From Ramazzottius varieornatus (Eukaryota; Tardigrada; Eutardigrada; Parachela; Ramazzottiidae), in NCBI GenBank assembly GCA_001949185.1, contig BDGG01000019.1, positions 275,231-339,230 on the forward strand: a stretch of DNA of 64,000 nt, given 5' to 3'. Position 1 is the stretch's first letter; each line of letters starts with the position of its first letter. Shown piece by piece: positions 9,783 to 20,708 of the stretch. A model generated the notes under the pieces. That model made no database searches. It saw nothing but the letters and a program-made list of their open reading frames with translations, and had not been told where the DNA came from. The translations under genes were made by a program, and so were the position numbers.

Positions 9783-11449
9783 ATATGTCCGATGACAGCG
9801 GTGATGAAGCAGATGTCTCGAACGTCTCCGTCAGTTTTATCAGCTCTTCAGATACCGAGGAAACCAGTGCTACGGATGAAATCAGGTAAGGTAGAGGTTA
9901 CCTGACTTGACGGTTGACTCGAAGGTTCACTTGAATCTTGACTGTAAGGCTCATCAAATCGCGACGTTTGCAATGACATTGAGCCTGCTTTCTCTTAGTG
10001 GAGAGCCAATCGGAATATTTGCCGAACTCGGCGCTGTCCCAATACAGAAAACCTCGAAAGAAGACTCTGTTCTGGGTGCATTGTACCTGTGGTAAGAAGC
10101 GAAAACTCGAAAACATAACTAGTTGTTTCTAATTCGGTATGCTTTTGCAGTAACGATCTGAAGTTCTTCAAAACCGGCGCCGGTGTAGCTAGCGTGCTGG
10201 ATCGTCTGCGCGATATCGAAGTTGCTGAAACTTACGCAAATGCTAGAATGCCAATTAAATTCCAGGGGTCGCTTTCTGCGACCCCTGGAATTTGATCTGC
10301 AGAGTCTTCCGAAGACATCGTGGTTAATCCATTCCACCGCCCAAAGAACGTGAAACAGGCAGTCAACGCAAAAGCCGCGGAAAAGAAAAGTGTGTTCGGC
10401 GGAAGCATCGCGCAGTTCCTTGACGGACACCAGAACGTCCATTCACGCTCAGTGGAAATAGACGGCGAGCAGTTCTTGACCTACATCCTCACTCACCCGT
10501 ACCAGCTGAACCTCTTTGCTGGGCTTTGTGGACCGAAATCCAAGCAGGCGATGTACAGCGACACCACCTTCACCATGGGAGGAAAATACATTGTGACAAC
10601 TGTAATGGTGCACCCAATGCTACAAAGCCGTGTTACCGGCGGTCCAGCGCTGCTTCAGATGGCGTCCTTCCTCACACCATCTCTTAAGCAAAAGGCGTAT
10701 GAGGAGTTTGGTTGGTTCCTGAGGCAGTCGGTGGGCAAACCGGAACAGGACTGGAAGCTCCGACACATCACTGACGGTGAGACGGCCCTATACAACGCCT
10801 TCTTGTACGTCTTCGACGATTCCGAGCACGCTCTTTGTGCCATTCATTCTCGCGACGGAGTGAGTAGGAAGATATGCAATGATTTCAAAGGTAAGTGGTT
10901 GTTTGCGAACCTCAGTGCTGATTAAAATGTTCACTCGAAGGTTGACTCGAAGGTTGACGCAGATCGTTCATTAGCGTTTTATCTCACAGATATCGACGCG
11001 AAGCGGAAAAGACTAATCATGTTCGACATCTACGGATTTGTGGACAATGAGAATAATAACCATTCCCCCGGCTTGATTGACTCGGAGACAGTAGAGCTTT
11101 TTCGCCAGCAGCTGGAATCGTGTGAAAGCAGGTGGAAGCATGACAAGTTCTTCGAATGGTTTGTGAAGTACCAGAAAACGAAATTTGAAGAAAAGGTAAT
11201 TCTTCCGGCACGACAAAAAGTCGGTATGCAGAAGAACCTAGCCACGACTAACTACAACGAAGACTTCCACTCGAAAGTCAAGCGAATTGTGGGCGAGGTA
11301 GCAGATCTCAGGCAAGTGACGCTGGGAATGTTAAAGATGGCAGAGGAGCAGAAGAACGATATGGTGAACGCACTGTTCGACCAGGGGCCATTTAAGCTCC
11401 GTCCGGAATTCGCAGCACTGCGTATCCAGGAAAGTCGCATCTACGATTA
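9783..11449 (+). CDS. MULE-like transposase
   Basis: Exons are approximately 9783-9886, 10151-10255 or beyond, 10310-10890 and 10991-11449. The N-terminus is acidic (MSDDSGDEADVSN, then SSSDTEETSATDE). The central domain has the MULE layout: SDTTFTMGGKYIVTTVMVHP with the first Asp, then ITDGETALYNAF with the second acidic site, then LCAIHSRDG. The C-terminal exon has a Lys/Glu-rich helical region and a NYNEDFHSKVKR segment. The frame is clean except near 10257-10293, where a perfect hairpin inserts and its reading frame meets TGA. Assignment to MULE rather than a sister superfamily is an inference from motif order and the 8-bp duplication. Confidence 0.65.
9900..9960. repeat. GTTGACTCGAAG minisatellite inside the MULE-like element
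   Basis: Units like GGTTGACTCGAAG repeat here in a transposase intron. They recur at 10930-10965 and 11672-11722. Confidence 0.7.
10257..10293. repeat. Perfect 16-bp stem hairpin in transposase exon
   Basis: AAATTCCAGGGGTCGC, a five-base loop TTTCT, then the exact reverse complement. It follows the codons for ...MPIKF and creates a frame that ends at TGA. Confidence 0.8.
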
Positions 11450-11605
11450 AAAGTACGTCAGGCTGCAGATTGAACGTTTGTTCTTGGGAGACCCTGGAGA
11501 CGTCTACCTACACAAGTCGAAGAAAACAGTCGTCGCCAAGTCCCATCCTTCAACGAAATCTGACGACACTGCATCAGGTACTGACAATGCAGTACTTTAA
11601 CCTCG

Positions 11606-13906
11606 ACTCAAACTAGGATGTTATCAGTATCACGATAATATAACAGCTGGCTGTAACAGTTGGCTTTTTCGGGCTCGAAGGTTGACTTGTAGGTTGACTC
11701 GAAGGGTTGACTCGAAGGGTTAAACTCCGGATCGTGGGCGCGAATGTCGTCACTGACCGCCGAGTGTTGCTGTCGGAGCTCGCTGGCTGATTTCTGGTGA
11801 GGAATGTAAGGTTGCTCGTCCAAAGTGGCCATCGTGACATCACACCATTCCATCAAGTCGTCCACGGGAGCCTCAAAGAGCGACTGTGAGACATCACTTT
11901 TCAGCTCGCTTTCCTTTGCCGCCAGACAATCCTGGAAAACATAGTCAACGTCAACCAGTCAACGTCAACATTTTTTCGGTTTTCAAACGAAGTATTTTTC
12001 AATACAATTATTATTGATTTTCCTGTCGAGCAACACTTACCCGGAGGAACTCGCGTACGCCAGCAGCTTCGCTCAACAGCTTGTGTCGTTAAGCACCTTA
12101 GTTCTGGAGCTGGACAAACGATTTCGAGATGGTACTACACCTCTCGGAAACGTATTTGGCGTCCAACTGGACAGGAACTTCTTGGGGGAATTGCATCGAC
12201 GCGGTTCTCTGCACCGGGGTACCACTCTTGGTCTGCTGGACTACCGTCACCGTCGTCCGGACGATGCCTTGGATCGATCTCTTTCGTAGTTCAACCGAAG
12301 GTTGGTCCAATGTTCCGTCAGCGAGGCCAGACGGTTCTGGATTCTGTTTGTTAGCGGATGGCCTTTTGACACTAGACGTACAGCCTCACCGGGGGGCAAC
12401 CGCAAGTCACTCCATGTTATGCCCAGTGTACTCCTAACTTTCATATCGTAATGCCTAACCAATCATCTAGCTCCCTATTTATTGAATGTGCACAAACCTC
12501 AACTTCGTGCCTGATGTCGCGAACAGTGGAACATTGATGACAATCTTACCTGAAGTATTAGGGATCTTTCTATGCGAGAGTCTTTGCTTCTTAGCAGTCT
12601 GTCCTGTAATGTCTTTCATCTTTTCGACCGCAGCAGTCGAATGGAAAACTGCGTCCTTGAAGACTTCATTGGCAGACTCTCTGTTATCGTCCTCCTCCAG
12701 GTCCTCATCTTCAGAGCAGTCTACTAGCTCGGGTTCTTTGGCTTTGCTTCGTGGTTGACTCGTCTGTGCGGTATTAATCTTGTTGCTCCTCATCGCGCCA
12801 TTCGCAGCACCCTTTGCAGGTCGACCATGTCCTCGCTTAATAGGAGAAGCGCCGGAAGTATCGTCCTTGTCGTCGTTGTCTTCTTTCGTGGCCGTAGGAG
12901 CAGCTTTATTGGTGAACTCTGCGCTGACTCTGCCTGTTACCCGTTCAATGTGTGCTTCTTCGTCTATTACCAATCTCCCATCATCGCTGCGATCTTCCTG
13001 CTAAAATTACAAACGATTACTGTCAAGCATACTGCGAGTGATTTCATCGAACCAGAATCAAGTTCGGACTAACTTGAACATGTTCCGTACTGACTTCGAC
13101 CTCTGCCATATTTGAAGGAGGACCATCAAAGCTACTGTCCAGCACCGAATTTTCACGCACATCCGAAATTTCTGGAAGGGTTTCCGCGGAATATAAAGGA
13201 GTAACGGCTTTCCCGTCTCCCCTTTCTTTGTCGCTTTCTTTCTCATTCGCTTAGTCACCCTGAAACATCAAAATTTGGACAGATTAGTCCATCTTATGGG
13301 ATAAAGTCCATGGCCAATGCTTCTTTCTGTCGAACCTACGTGGTTTTCACGAAGGCTTCATTTTTGGCTGCGGCCTTCGTATCATTCTCAGGGCCAACGA
13401 GCACGATCGAATCGCCAAACATCCACTCGTCGTACCTAAGCAAAAGGCGCAGTCAGCCATGTTTGAGGTCCGGAATAATTCCGTGCTTACCTTTTTCCAA
13501 AGCGGAGATAGTGAACCTTGTAAACAGGGACCGGAAAGCTGTGGTCACCGGGATATTTGTCCGTCTCCATTGCGATGAACTTGGCCTTGTGCCAGCCCTT
13601 GTTGATAGCCCACACAACTTGACCTACAGTATAGAGACGTGGCCGGTTACTAAACTGCCGATGTAGGAAAGTACCATCCACCCAGAAACAAGACAACCAA
13701 CGTGCGCGAGTTAATCTGGGTAGGACCAAACGTTAGCTCTTACCTGTAGCAAAACTTTGCGCGAAATCTTCAAGACGCATGTTCGTATCGTCCTCCATCA
13801 CTCGTATCTTGACTGTCCTTTCAGAAGAATTTGCGTCCACCTTGCTGGAAGTAATCATTGTGGAGAGATCTCCATTTGCAGCCGCGCTGCACTCCACCTC
13901 GGTCAT
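11606..13906 (-). CDS. Chromo-barrel and AT-hook protein carried by the MULE-like element
   Basis: This is the second gene of the transposon, antisense to the transposase. From the start (Met at 13906) it reads an acidic segment. A chromo-barrel/Tudor-knot domain then spans two exons joined by a ~50-bp intron: VGQVVWAINKGWHKAKFI, VYKVHYLRFGKR, then YDEWMFGDSIVLVGPEN. A basic stretch (KRMRKKATKK) follows. Next is a low-complexity acidic region with an AT-hook-like core (KRGHGRPAKG) and an ELVDCSEDEDLEEDD segment. The last exon ends LLYYRDTDNILV at about 11608. The domain order suggests a nuclear, chromatin-binding protein. Whether it aids transposition or targeting is inference. Intron borders in 12.0-12.5 and 13.0-13.2 kb are uncertain. 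Confidence 0.6.
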
Positions 13907-14507
13907 CTGCAGCAGTGTCAGATCTTGCCACCACACCGCAAGCAAATAAGCCAGACGAGGCCTACCTGAATCACACTTCCACGCTGTAGTCGCAGTAGGC
14001 TTGGGATAAGAAGAAGCTGGGGTATTGGATAGAAAATTTAGGAGACCACGCAAGTTTCGGAAGATAACCCTTTCGTCGTTTTCAAAGCTATTGTCTGTGT
14101 TGCCGTTTGATTTGTTTATTTCTTGTCGATGTTACATAATGTTTCTCTTTCGCAGTGGCTCACACTTGTAAGCGTCAAGCTCACAGCTCAGTTCCGAGCT
14201 GTCTGAACCATTTTGGTCAGCTTGGTGCGGCTAAAATGGACCAATGGAAATTTTTCGAAATGGAATATGGCAAATGGCAGAATGGCATAGTAGACCAAGC
14301 CTTAGGCTGAGTAAATCACCCGTCCATCGCTGTATCAAGGTATCAAAACGCAAACATTACGCGTCGGAATTCGGAAATTCTGTTCTTCGAGTTTCACTTT
14401 GACCTCCTTTTCGGTGGGTGTACGTGTTCATCCTTCTCTAGTTTTCTTTCTTCGGTTCCACACTTGCTGAGTGCTCCTTCGAGCCGCTTCTTCTGTTCAT
14501 CTTGACG

Positions 14508-16103
14508 ATGTGGAAAACCGTTTTCGTGGCCCTTACGGCCGCACAGCTCTGCCTGGCCAGCAGCGATGTCGACGAGACGGGCCGTCATATTCCCCTCTTC
14601 CAGCCATTTTCTCAGGAAATGATCCAGTAAGAAAATATTCCTGTCTACGCTCGGTGGATCTTTTATTTACTAATTATTTGTAATTTTTAGGTATATAAAC
14701 AAGATCAACACCACGTGGAAGGCAAGCCATCATGATATTCGTTGAATTTCTTGGTGTTACTGTATTTTGACCAGAATGATATTATCTGACAATCACTTTT
14801 CAACATCTTCTGTATTCTTTTAGGCTGGACGTAGCTACTTAGATTACGTACCACTGCACCAAGTTAAGCGCATGTGCGGAGTTATCCCTCATCCAGATGG
14901 ATACAAGCCCCCGCTGATGCTCCACAAGAAATCCAGCTATGCAGACCTACCTAAAGAGTTTGACTCGCGAAGGCAGTGGTCGCAGTGCCCGACGATCGGC
15001 GAGATTCGCGATCAAGGAGCATGTGGATCATGCTGGGTAATTCTTTCCTTGGAACATTATCGAAGAGATTATCTGCGAGATTAGCACGAATAGTTTTCCA
15101 ATATTTTTTCTCGAAGGCCTTTGGAGCTGTTGAAGCCATGTCGGATCGTACCTGCATCGCTTCCAACGGATCGACTCAAGTCCACCTTTCAGCTTTAGAT
15201 CTGATCACCTGCTGTCATACCTGTGGATTCGGGTAAGTCTATCAGTTATTTCTTGTTCGCAGAAGCAGAGTAACTGCAAGCTCGGCAGACAACTCGACAA
15301 GAGTGTTTTCCAAGTGGCGCACCTCTCAATGTTACTGGTCGAAAGGATGCGCCACTTGGAATAGCAATCTTGTCGAGCTTCTTTGCCGTGCTCCCAGCTC
15401 GTCTTATCTTTTTGACAGGTGTGAAGGAGGCTTCCCTGGAATGGCCTGGTTCCACTGGGTCCATTCCGGATTAGTCAGCGGCGGAAACTACGACAGTCAT
15501 CAGGGTTGTCTTCCTTACACCGTCCCCTCATGTGACCATCACGTTAATGGAACATTCGGACCATGTGGAGCTACAATCAGCACTCCGAAATGCGTCCAAC
15601 AGTGTGATAAGCCGTTCAATAACACGTACAAGAACGATAAACACTTCGGTGAATTTATCCTCTTATCGTTCTTTGGTAGTCTGTGGATAATATTGTTGTT
15701 TTTTTAAGGTTCCAAGTCGTACTCGGTCCACTCCGACCCCGACCAAATCCGCGCTGAGATTTTTAAGAACGGACCTGTCGAAGCTGCCTTCACTGTTTAC
15801 GCTGACTTCGTAAACTACAAGTCAGGTGAGGAATTCAATAATGAAAATCAGAAACGAAATTTCGGAGCAATTTACATTTTTGTAAATATTTTAGGTGTCT
15901 ATCAGCATAAGAGTGGCGCAGAGCTGGGCGGCCACGCAGTGAGAATGCTGGGTTGGGGAGAGGAAGACGGTACCCCGTACTGGCTGCTTGCGAATTCGTG
16001 GAACGAGGATTGGGGTGATAGAGGGTTCTTCAAGATTCTTCGCGGAGAGGACCACTGTGGAATCGAGAGTAACATCGTCGCTGGATTGCCCAAACTCACG
16101 TGA
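14508..16103 (+). CDS. CTSB: Cathepsin B-like cysteine protease
   Basis: Lysosomal or secreted papain-family (C1) peptidase. Seven exons: 14508-14626, 14691-14719, 14823-15036, 15117-15234, 15420-15648, 15709-15824 and 15896-16103. A signal peptide ([19 protein letters not shown]) precedes a short cathepsin B propeptide containing [12 protein letters not shown]. The catalytic Cys is in [13 protein letters not shown]; the exon border falls right after CGSCW. The active-site His is in [11 protein letters not shown] and the Asn in [11 protein letters not shown]. The [13 protein letters not shown] segment and the occluding-loop region ([11 protein letters not shown]) identify the B subfamily. Exon 2 ends AAG/GCAAGC, a GC-AG intron. 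A MITE lies in intron 4. Confidence 0.95.
15279..15395. repeat. Intronic hairpin MITE, single copy
   Basis: AGCTCGGCAGACAACTCGAC opens it. The core is AAGTGGCGCAC / ATGCGCCACTT, and it ends GCCGTGCTCCC. It lies in cathepsin B intron 4. Confidence 0.9.
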
Positions 16104-17857
16104 GACTGCTGTGTATAGTTGGTGTCCCATACCGGCAATTCTTTCTGGCATACTTCTTTCATATTTCGACAAGTTAGTAATTTTTTTCAAACTCATATTT
16201 TTGAATCTGACTGTCTTCCCGATGCGTGCAAATTTTGGTGTACGGTGACGGTTTAGGTCAGCGAACCGGGATCTGTAAGCACTTTATAAATTATACTGCA
16301 TACGTTATGGAAATGGCTCCGAATACTATCCACACTACCTGAATACTCCGCATACTCCGAAGTAGCCGGCACGGTGATATCCAGTGAAAATTTCCGGCAT
16401 GGAAATATTCACGGAGCATTGCTCCAAATGGCTGAAAGTTTGATCATGGTACGTCAAATAGGCGCTTCAACACTGCATCTGACTCACCTCCCTTCCAAGG
16501 CAGATATCTCGCATCAGTTTTGCTACTTCTGAGCGTCTGATTTGTTCTAGAAGAATAAAGACAAACCTTTGTTAATTCACGAACCCGAGAAAAGGTAGTT
16601 TGAAGCAGTAATTACCGAGGTCAGGCCTGGATATCTCCACGCCTGCCACCTCGAACTTTTTCCTAAAATTGGCGCTGACTTGGAGGCCTATGTCGAACCA
16701 TTGTAACTCAGGTTTGCTGTGCAGCATACCATCTTCTCGTCTCAAAATGTCGGCGAAGACCCACCTCAAAAAGGTCTTCGGTGCCGAAATGGGACAACGA
16801 GGTGAGTGGAACCACCGCCACCACCACCACCACAGAACGGCAAAAGACTTCAGGTTCTATGAGCTCGATCGTGTTTCCACATGCAACCACGCCCACGTCG
16901 TAAGATGTCGACAGCGTCAGTTAAAATGTAGTACGCGGTACACTTTGGTAGTTTGCAATTTGGCAAGCGGATCGGAGCCATTGCCATACGAACAAAATAT
17001 GGTATTCCTGTCTTTATTGTGACATTAACGGTAGTACTGCGGTACGGGCGATCACTGTGGAGGCGCCTTGTTTTAACGCCGGTGACCAATGCTAGTATGG
17101 CCACCGGCGTTAAAGAGCAACCGGGTACACTAGGCCTGTGCATGCTGATTTACTAGCCGTGGGCTTTTGGTGCCGTATAAGCGCCAATTTCCACTGCAGA
17201 GAGCGCAATGAAGAGGTAGGCAGTGCAATATCCAACGGACATGGGCTCTACTGGCCAGCGCAATATCCTCTGCAGGCAGAGGGTGGAAGATGACTGGTCA
17301 AGCCTCTGTCCCACTGCCTCGTAGAGTAAACAAACTTTCTAGCGTCACGCTGAACAGTCGATCTGATCACAATTAAAAGTTGACCAAAAATAGACGAATA
17401 ATCAGAAGAATCATCAAAAACACTTTATCGAGCAGACACAGTTGTGTCCACGAAGTGTTAGTTTTAGGGACCGCGACCGTATGCGGTTCTTGAGAAATTG
17501 GCCTCCAAAGTGAGTTACTTTGTCATGTTTCAAAATTGCTCGATCGGCGTTGCAGGTCACCGTTTTTCCAAACGGTGACCTCCCCCATCACTTTGCAGGT
17601 GCGGTTGTTTACAACTTTAGAACTGGTTGGGTCTTGACCAGACGCACGAGTCGAGGTAGAACGCTGCAAAACCAATATCGTATTTGTGGGTCCACAGCAA
17701 CTAGCGCACGTCAGCGTCTATATGCATTGCGCGCACCAGTAAATTGTGGTATGACCATTACTCCAACATACGGACCGGTCTTTACACGGAAAACGTTCTC
17801 CTATCTCCCGTATCTAATTGTTTCCCAGAAGGGCCAGAATACTCGATAACCTCCCCT
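16104..17857. other. Gene-poor stretch with small repeats
   Basis: No convincing exon was seen. It holds a (CCA)n run at about 16815-16835 and a hairpin at 17072-17116 (TTTAACGCCGGTG / CACCGGCGTTAAA). A second hairpin lies at about 17556-17581 (GGTCACCGTTT / AAACGGTGACC). Confidence 0.5.
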
Positions 17858-18240
17858 TGAGTATGGTCCTGTCGAAGCAAGCCCCGTAGTTTACGATGAA
17901 TTTTTTTAGCTGCAACTCAGGTATGCAGATACTATGAACGAGTCTCAAGGGATTTAGATGGAAAAGAACCGGCAAAGCTAATCATGCAATACATTTGTCC
18001 TACAGGTATTTACCAGCACGTTAACTGATCAGAGCTCGGAGGACATGCGATAAAGGTACTGGGCTTAGGAGAGCAAGACGTGATGCCGTACTAGCTATTT
18101 ATGTGCGAACTCGTGGAACGGAGACTGGGGAGAGAATGTGTTCTTCAAGATTCCTCGTGCAGGAGACTGCTGCGGTATCAAGAGCGAGGCTGCGCCCCAT
18201 GGAAAAGTCGGACCTGGATACAGTGGCAGTAGCGTGGACG
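17858..18240 (+). pseudogene. Cathepsin B pseudogene fragment
   Basis: This is a decayed copy of the last two cathepsin B exons. GGTCCTGTCGAAGC at 17865 matches the start of the real gene's GPVEAAF block. TATTTACCAGCACGTTAACTG at 18007 matches YQHKSG but has TGA. SELGGHAIKVLGLGEQD keeps the active-site His region, followed by a stop in PYWLL and frame shifts. The intron between the exons is still recognisable. Confidence 0.8.
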
Positions 18241-18241
18241 T

Positions 18242-18702
18242 CAATGTGGGTCGCGGCATACCGTCCAGCGATCCCACATTACAGTAATTTCCCGCCACCT
18301 TGCGACCACATTAGTCACTTTGACATCCCATATTGAATTTTCTTCCGCATGTTTCCTTTCCAGTCTTATCCCATATTGATTTCAACTCTTATTGTTGCGC
18401 TGTAAATCCCACATTGCTTTCGGTGACCCGATTTGATGACGTCAGAGTTCCCATATTGATTCCAAAGTACTCCCAGCCTCACCAGATCCCCCATTGAAAC
18501 CCTGTTAGTCCCATGCCTAATTGACCACGCCCATTTATTACGTCACGAATCCCACATTGGAACCTTTCTGAGATCCGCAGCCTAATCTCCCTCATTAATA
18601 GCAACGGTGGACCCAGTATACAGTACTGCCACCTGCTGTACATGACGTCATGTATCCCACATTGAATAACATGGTATGGTCTGACTACAGGCTCCCACAT
18701 TG
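18242..18702. repeat. CCCAYATTG short-motif repeat field
   Basis: CCCATATTG or CCCACATTG occurs at 18327, 18370, 18408, 18450, 18551, 18656 and 18694, and reversed at 18242. Several copies sit next to TGACGTCA words. A few copies also occur beyond the gap (about 20043 and 20137). Confidence 0.65.
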
Positions 18703-18741
18703 GACCCACAGTCCTAAGCCATTTGAAGAGTTCGCTTGTTG

Positions 18742-18791
18742 NNNNNNNNNNNNNNNNNNNNNNNNNNNNNNNNNNNNNNNNNNNNNNNNNN
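18742..18791. other. Assembly gap of 50 N
   Basis: The gap is flanked by a perfect inverted repeat: GAGTTCGCTTGTTG on the left, CAACAAGCGAACTC on the right. Confidence 0.99.
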
Positions 18792-18929
18792 CAACAAGCG
18801 AACTCATCACGACTACCATCTCGTATACCAGCAGCAAGCTGGCAAGATTCTGTCACTGGTTCGAACCATCCGACGAGACTTACCATTCTTTATTTCCAGT
18901 TTTTCTCCAGAAAGAATTCAAAATGGCGT

Positions 18930-19327
18930 CTTGCGAGCTTGGCAATACCATGTTCCTGAATGCCATGAATGGATACATGATTGAGCTGATGCGATGAGAA
19001 ACGAGAAACCAGTACAAGCTAATCAACACTACAAAAGAACGCATCCTGCTGATCCAGTACCTGATCCAGTACCTGACCCAGTACGCCGGATCATTCTTCC
19101 TGGAATCTAGCGATACCGAATCGGACATTGGTGAGTCAGAGGAAGGAGGTTCACGCAAGCGGAAACGAAAGTCAAAGTTTGTGGCTAAGGCTGGTGACAA
19201 GGGACAGATGGCGAGGGTCAACAAAATCTTGAAGCTGAACGCCGACGGTCGCTTCGTCAAACTGCCGAAGACCGGCAGACGCATTCTGTCTCTCGATGAC
19301 AGCAGCGGCGATGATGACAAAGCGTAG
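18930..19327 (+). pseudogene. Unrecognised basic/acidic protein, probable 3' exon or remnant
   Basis: An open frame from ATG 18932 (MASCELGNTMFLNAM) meets a TGA at about 18996, then continues in the same frame to 19327. After the stop it encodes a hydrophobic stretch, SSDTESDIGESEEGG, a basic cluster RKRKRK and a tail ending LDDSSGDDDKA. The acidic serine run resembles the N-terminus of the MULE-like transposase, which hints at a transposon remnant, but no catalytic motif is visible. Confidence 0.3.
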
Positions 19328-19329
19328 TT

Positions 19330-20708
19330 GCTGTAAAGAGCCGGCAGTTTTGGTCGACAGATTTGTCAAGCGTTTTAATTCTTTCTAGAGCTTTTTTCTG
19401 GACCATTTAAACCTTTAGCTTGTTTTAGCATAAATTAAATTGTTTTAAATTATTTTGATGTACCCAGCTTGTCTTGTTGTTTAACTTACGTTCTAGTCGG
19501 TTTTTGTCGGTCGTTTTCACTTAGGTTATTCTTGACTGAGATTCTAAGGGGCACTTTCTGTGAATTTCTCTCTTGTCGGAATTTTTCTATCGGTTGCCTG
19601 ATCGGTATATTTATTGTCCATCATCTGCTATTATTAGATTTGTTATTGTTGCAGGCTTGTGGTCTGTTTGATTGGTTTTAATACTGCGCAGTCATTTTTC
19701 GGCGGTTCATAACAATAGGCAGACATTAGCACGTTAGCAATAGAAACAGTGCGGTCAAGCTAACGGTATTACTGTAGTTATACCCCGAATCCTGAACGGG
19801 TTGGACCGTGTGGACCACAGCCGTTCCACCTCTGCAACTACAAGGCCTTCACCCAGGAAATCAGTAATCTATCGCTATGCATATGAACATGAGTAATGTG
19901 CGTTCAAGAAACAGGTTCGAAAGTGATCGGGGTATGGAACAAAAGCTCTACCAGATAGGTTTTCGCGTTGGCTATGGGTACCTTACTCAAAAGTTCTTTG
20001 ATGTTGTCTCATCGCCGGACCGCCGTAGACTGCATTGCGGCACCAATATGGGATCGTCCCACAATAACCCCCTCATCCTTACGCTGCGATCCACCTCTAG
20101 CTTCTTTCAGTGCGTATCTAAAAGTGGATTAATCTGGTCCCATATTGTTTCCTGCCTGAATTACACCCTGGAAGCGGCAAACGTCGGTAATGTGGGGTTG
20201 CGGTGGAAGCCAAAGGGGATATTTTTCTTGAGTATTGTGCTAAAAGAGTACTTCCCGTTTTGTATTCGCAAGAAGCAACCAGCTCTGCTGACGCACTCTG
20301 AAAAGATCGGTACATCCAATTTCCCACTTTTACAAAAGACTCGTAGACAGTACTCGAGACGGACATCGCTTTAGTTCAAATCTCAATCTGGCAGTCGCAT
20401 CTATTCAGTGAGGATCTGATAACGGTGTACGTGTACCGATTTGTGATAACCATGTAGCTAACTTAGAACTAAAACTACCGAATTCGAAGGGACACAATGG
20501 GCATGCATGTAAGCTTCATTCAAGAAGCCACACTTCATCAACAGATCTAGAGTCAGTTGAGCCTGTCATTACCACGCATCTAAAGAATAATATATCCAGA
20601 AACTTTGCGTACTTAGTCTTTCTCCGATCTTTTCTCTTGCCCGAAAAGGGTTCCATACCGAATTAACCAGCACCATTTTGCATTCCTCGTTTGTAAACTG
20701 CGGGCAGG
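19330..20708. other. Non-coding stretch before the FAD oxidase gene
   Basis: AT-rich 19.35-19.7 kb, then unremarkable. The open frame at 19877-20374 has no recognisable domain or splice support. Nothing else is supported. Confidence 0.4.

Larger units (their letters stand above)
9344..14301. mobile_element. MULE-like DNA transposon, 4,958 bp, with two genes
   Basis: The terminal inverted repeats begin GGCTTGGTCTACTATGCCAT; the first 27 bp are identical at both ends, then imperfect. A perfect 8-bp target duplication, TTAGGCTG, lies at 9336-9343 and 14302-14309. Inside are a plus-strand transposase at about 9.8-11.4 kb and a minus-strand gene for a chromo-barrel/AT-hook protein at about 11.6-13.9 kb. 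The intact duplication and ends argue for a recent insertion. Confidence 0.9.

Noticed and set aside
12014-12437. Plus-strand frames in the MULE-like element as extra genes
   Set aside because: They are antisense to better supported exons of the chromo-barrel gene.
16800-16860. A His-rich peptide (HHHHH) as a metal-binding protein
   Set aside because: It is a translated CCA microsatellite in a frame without splice or domain support.
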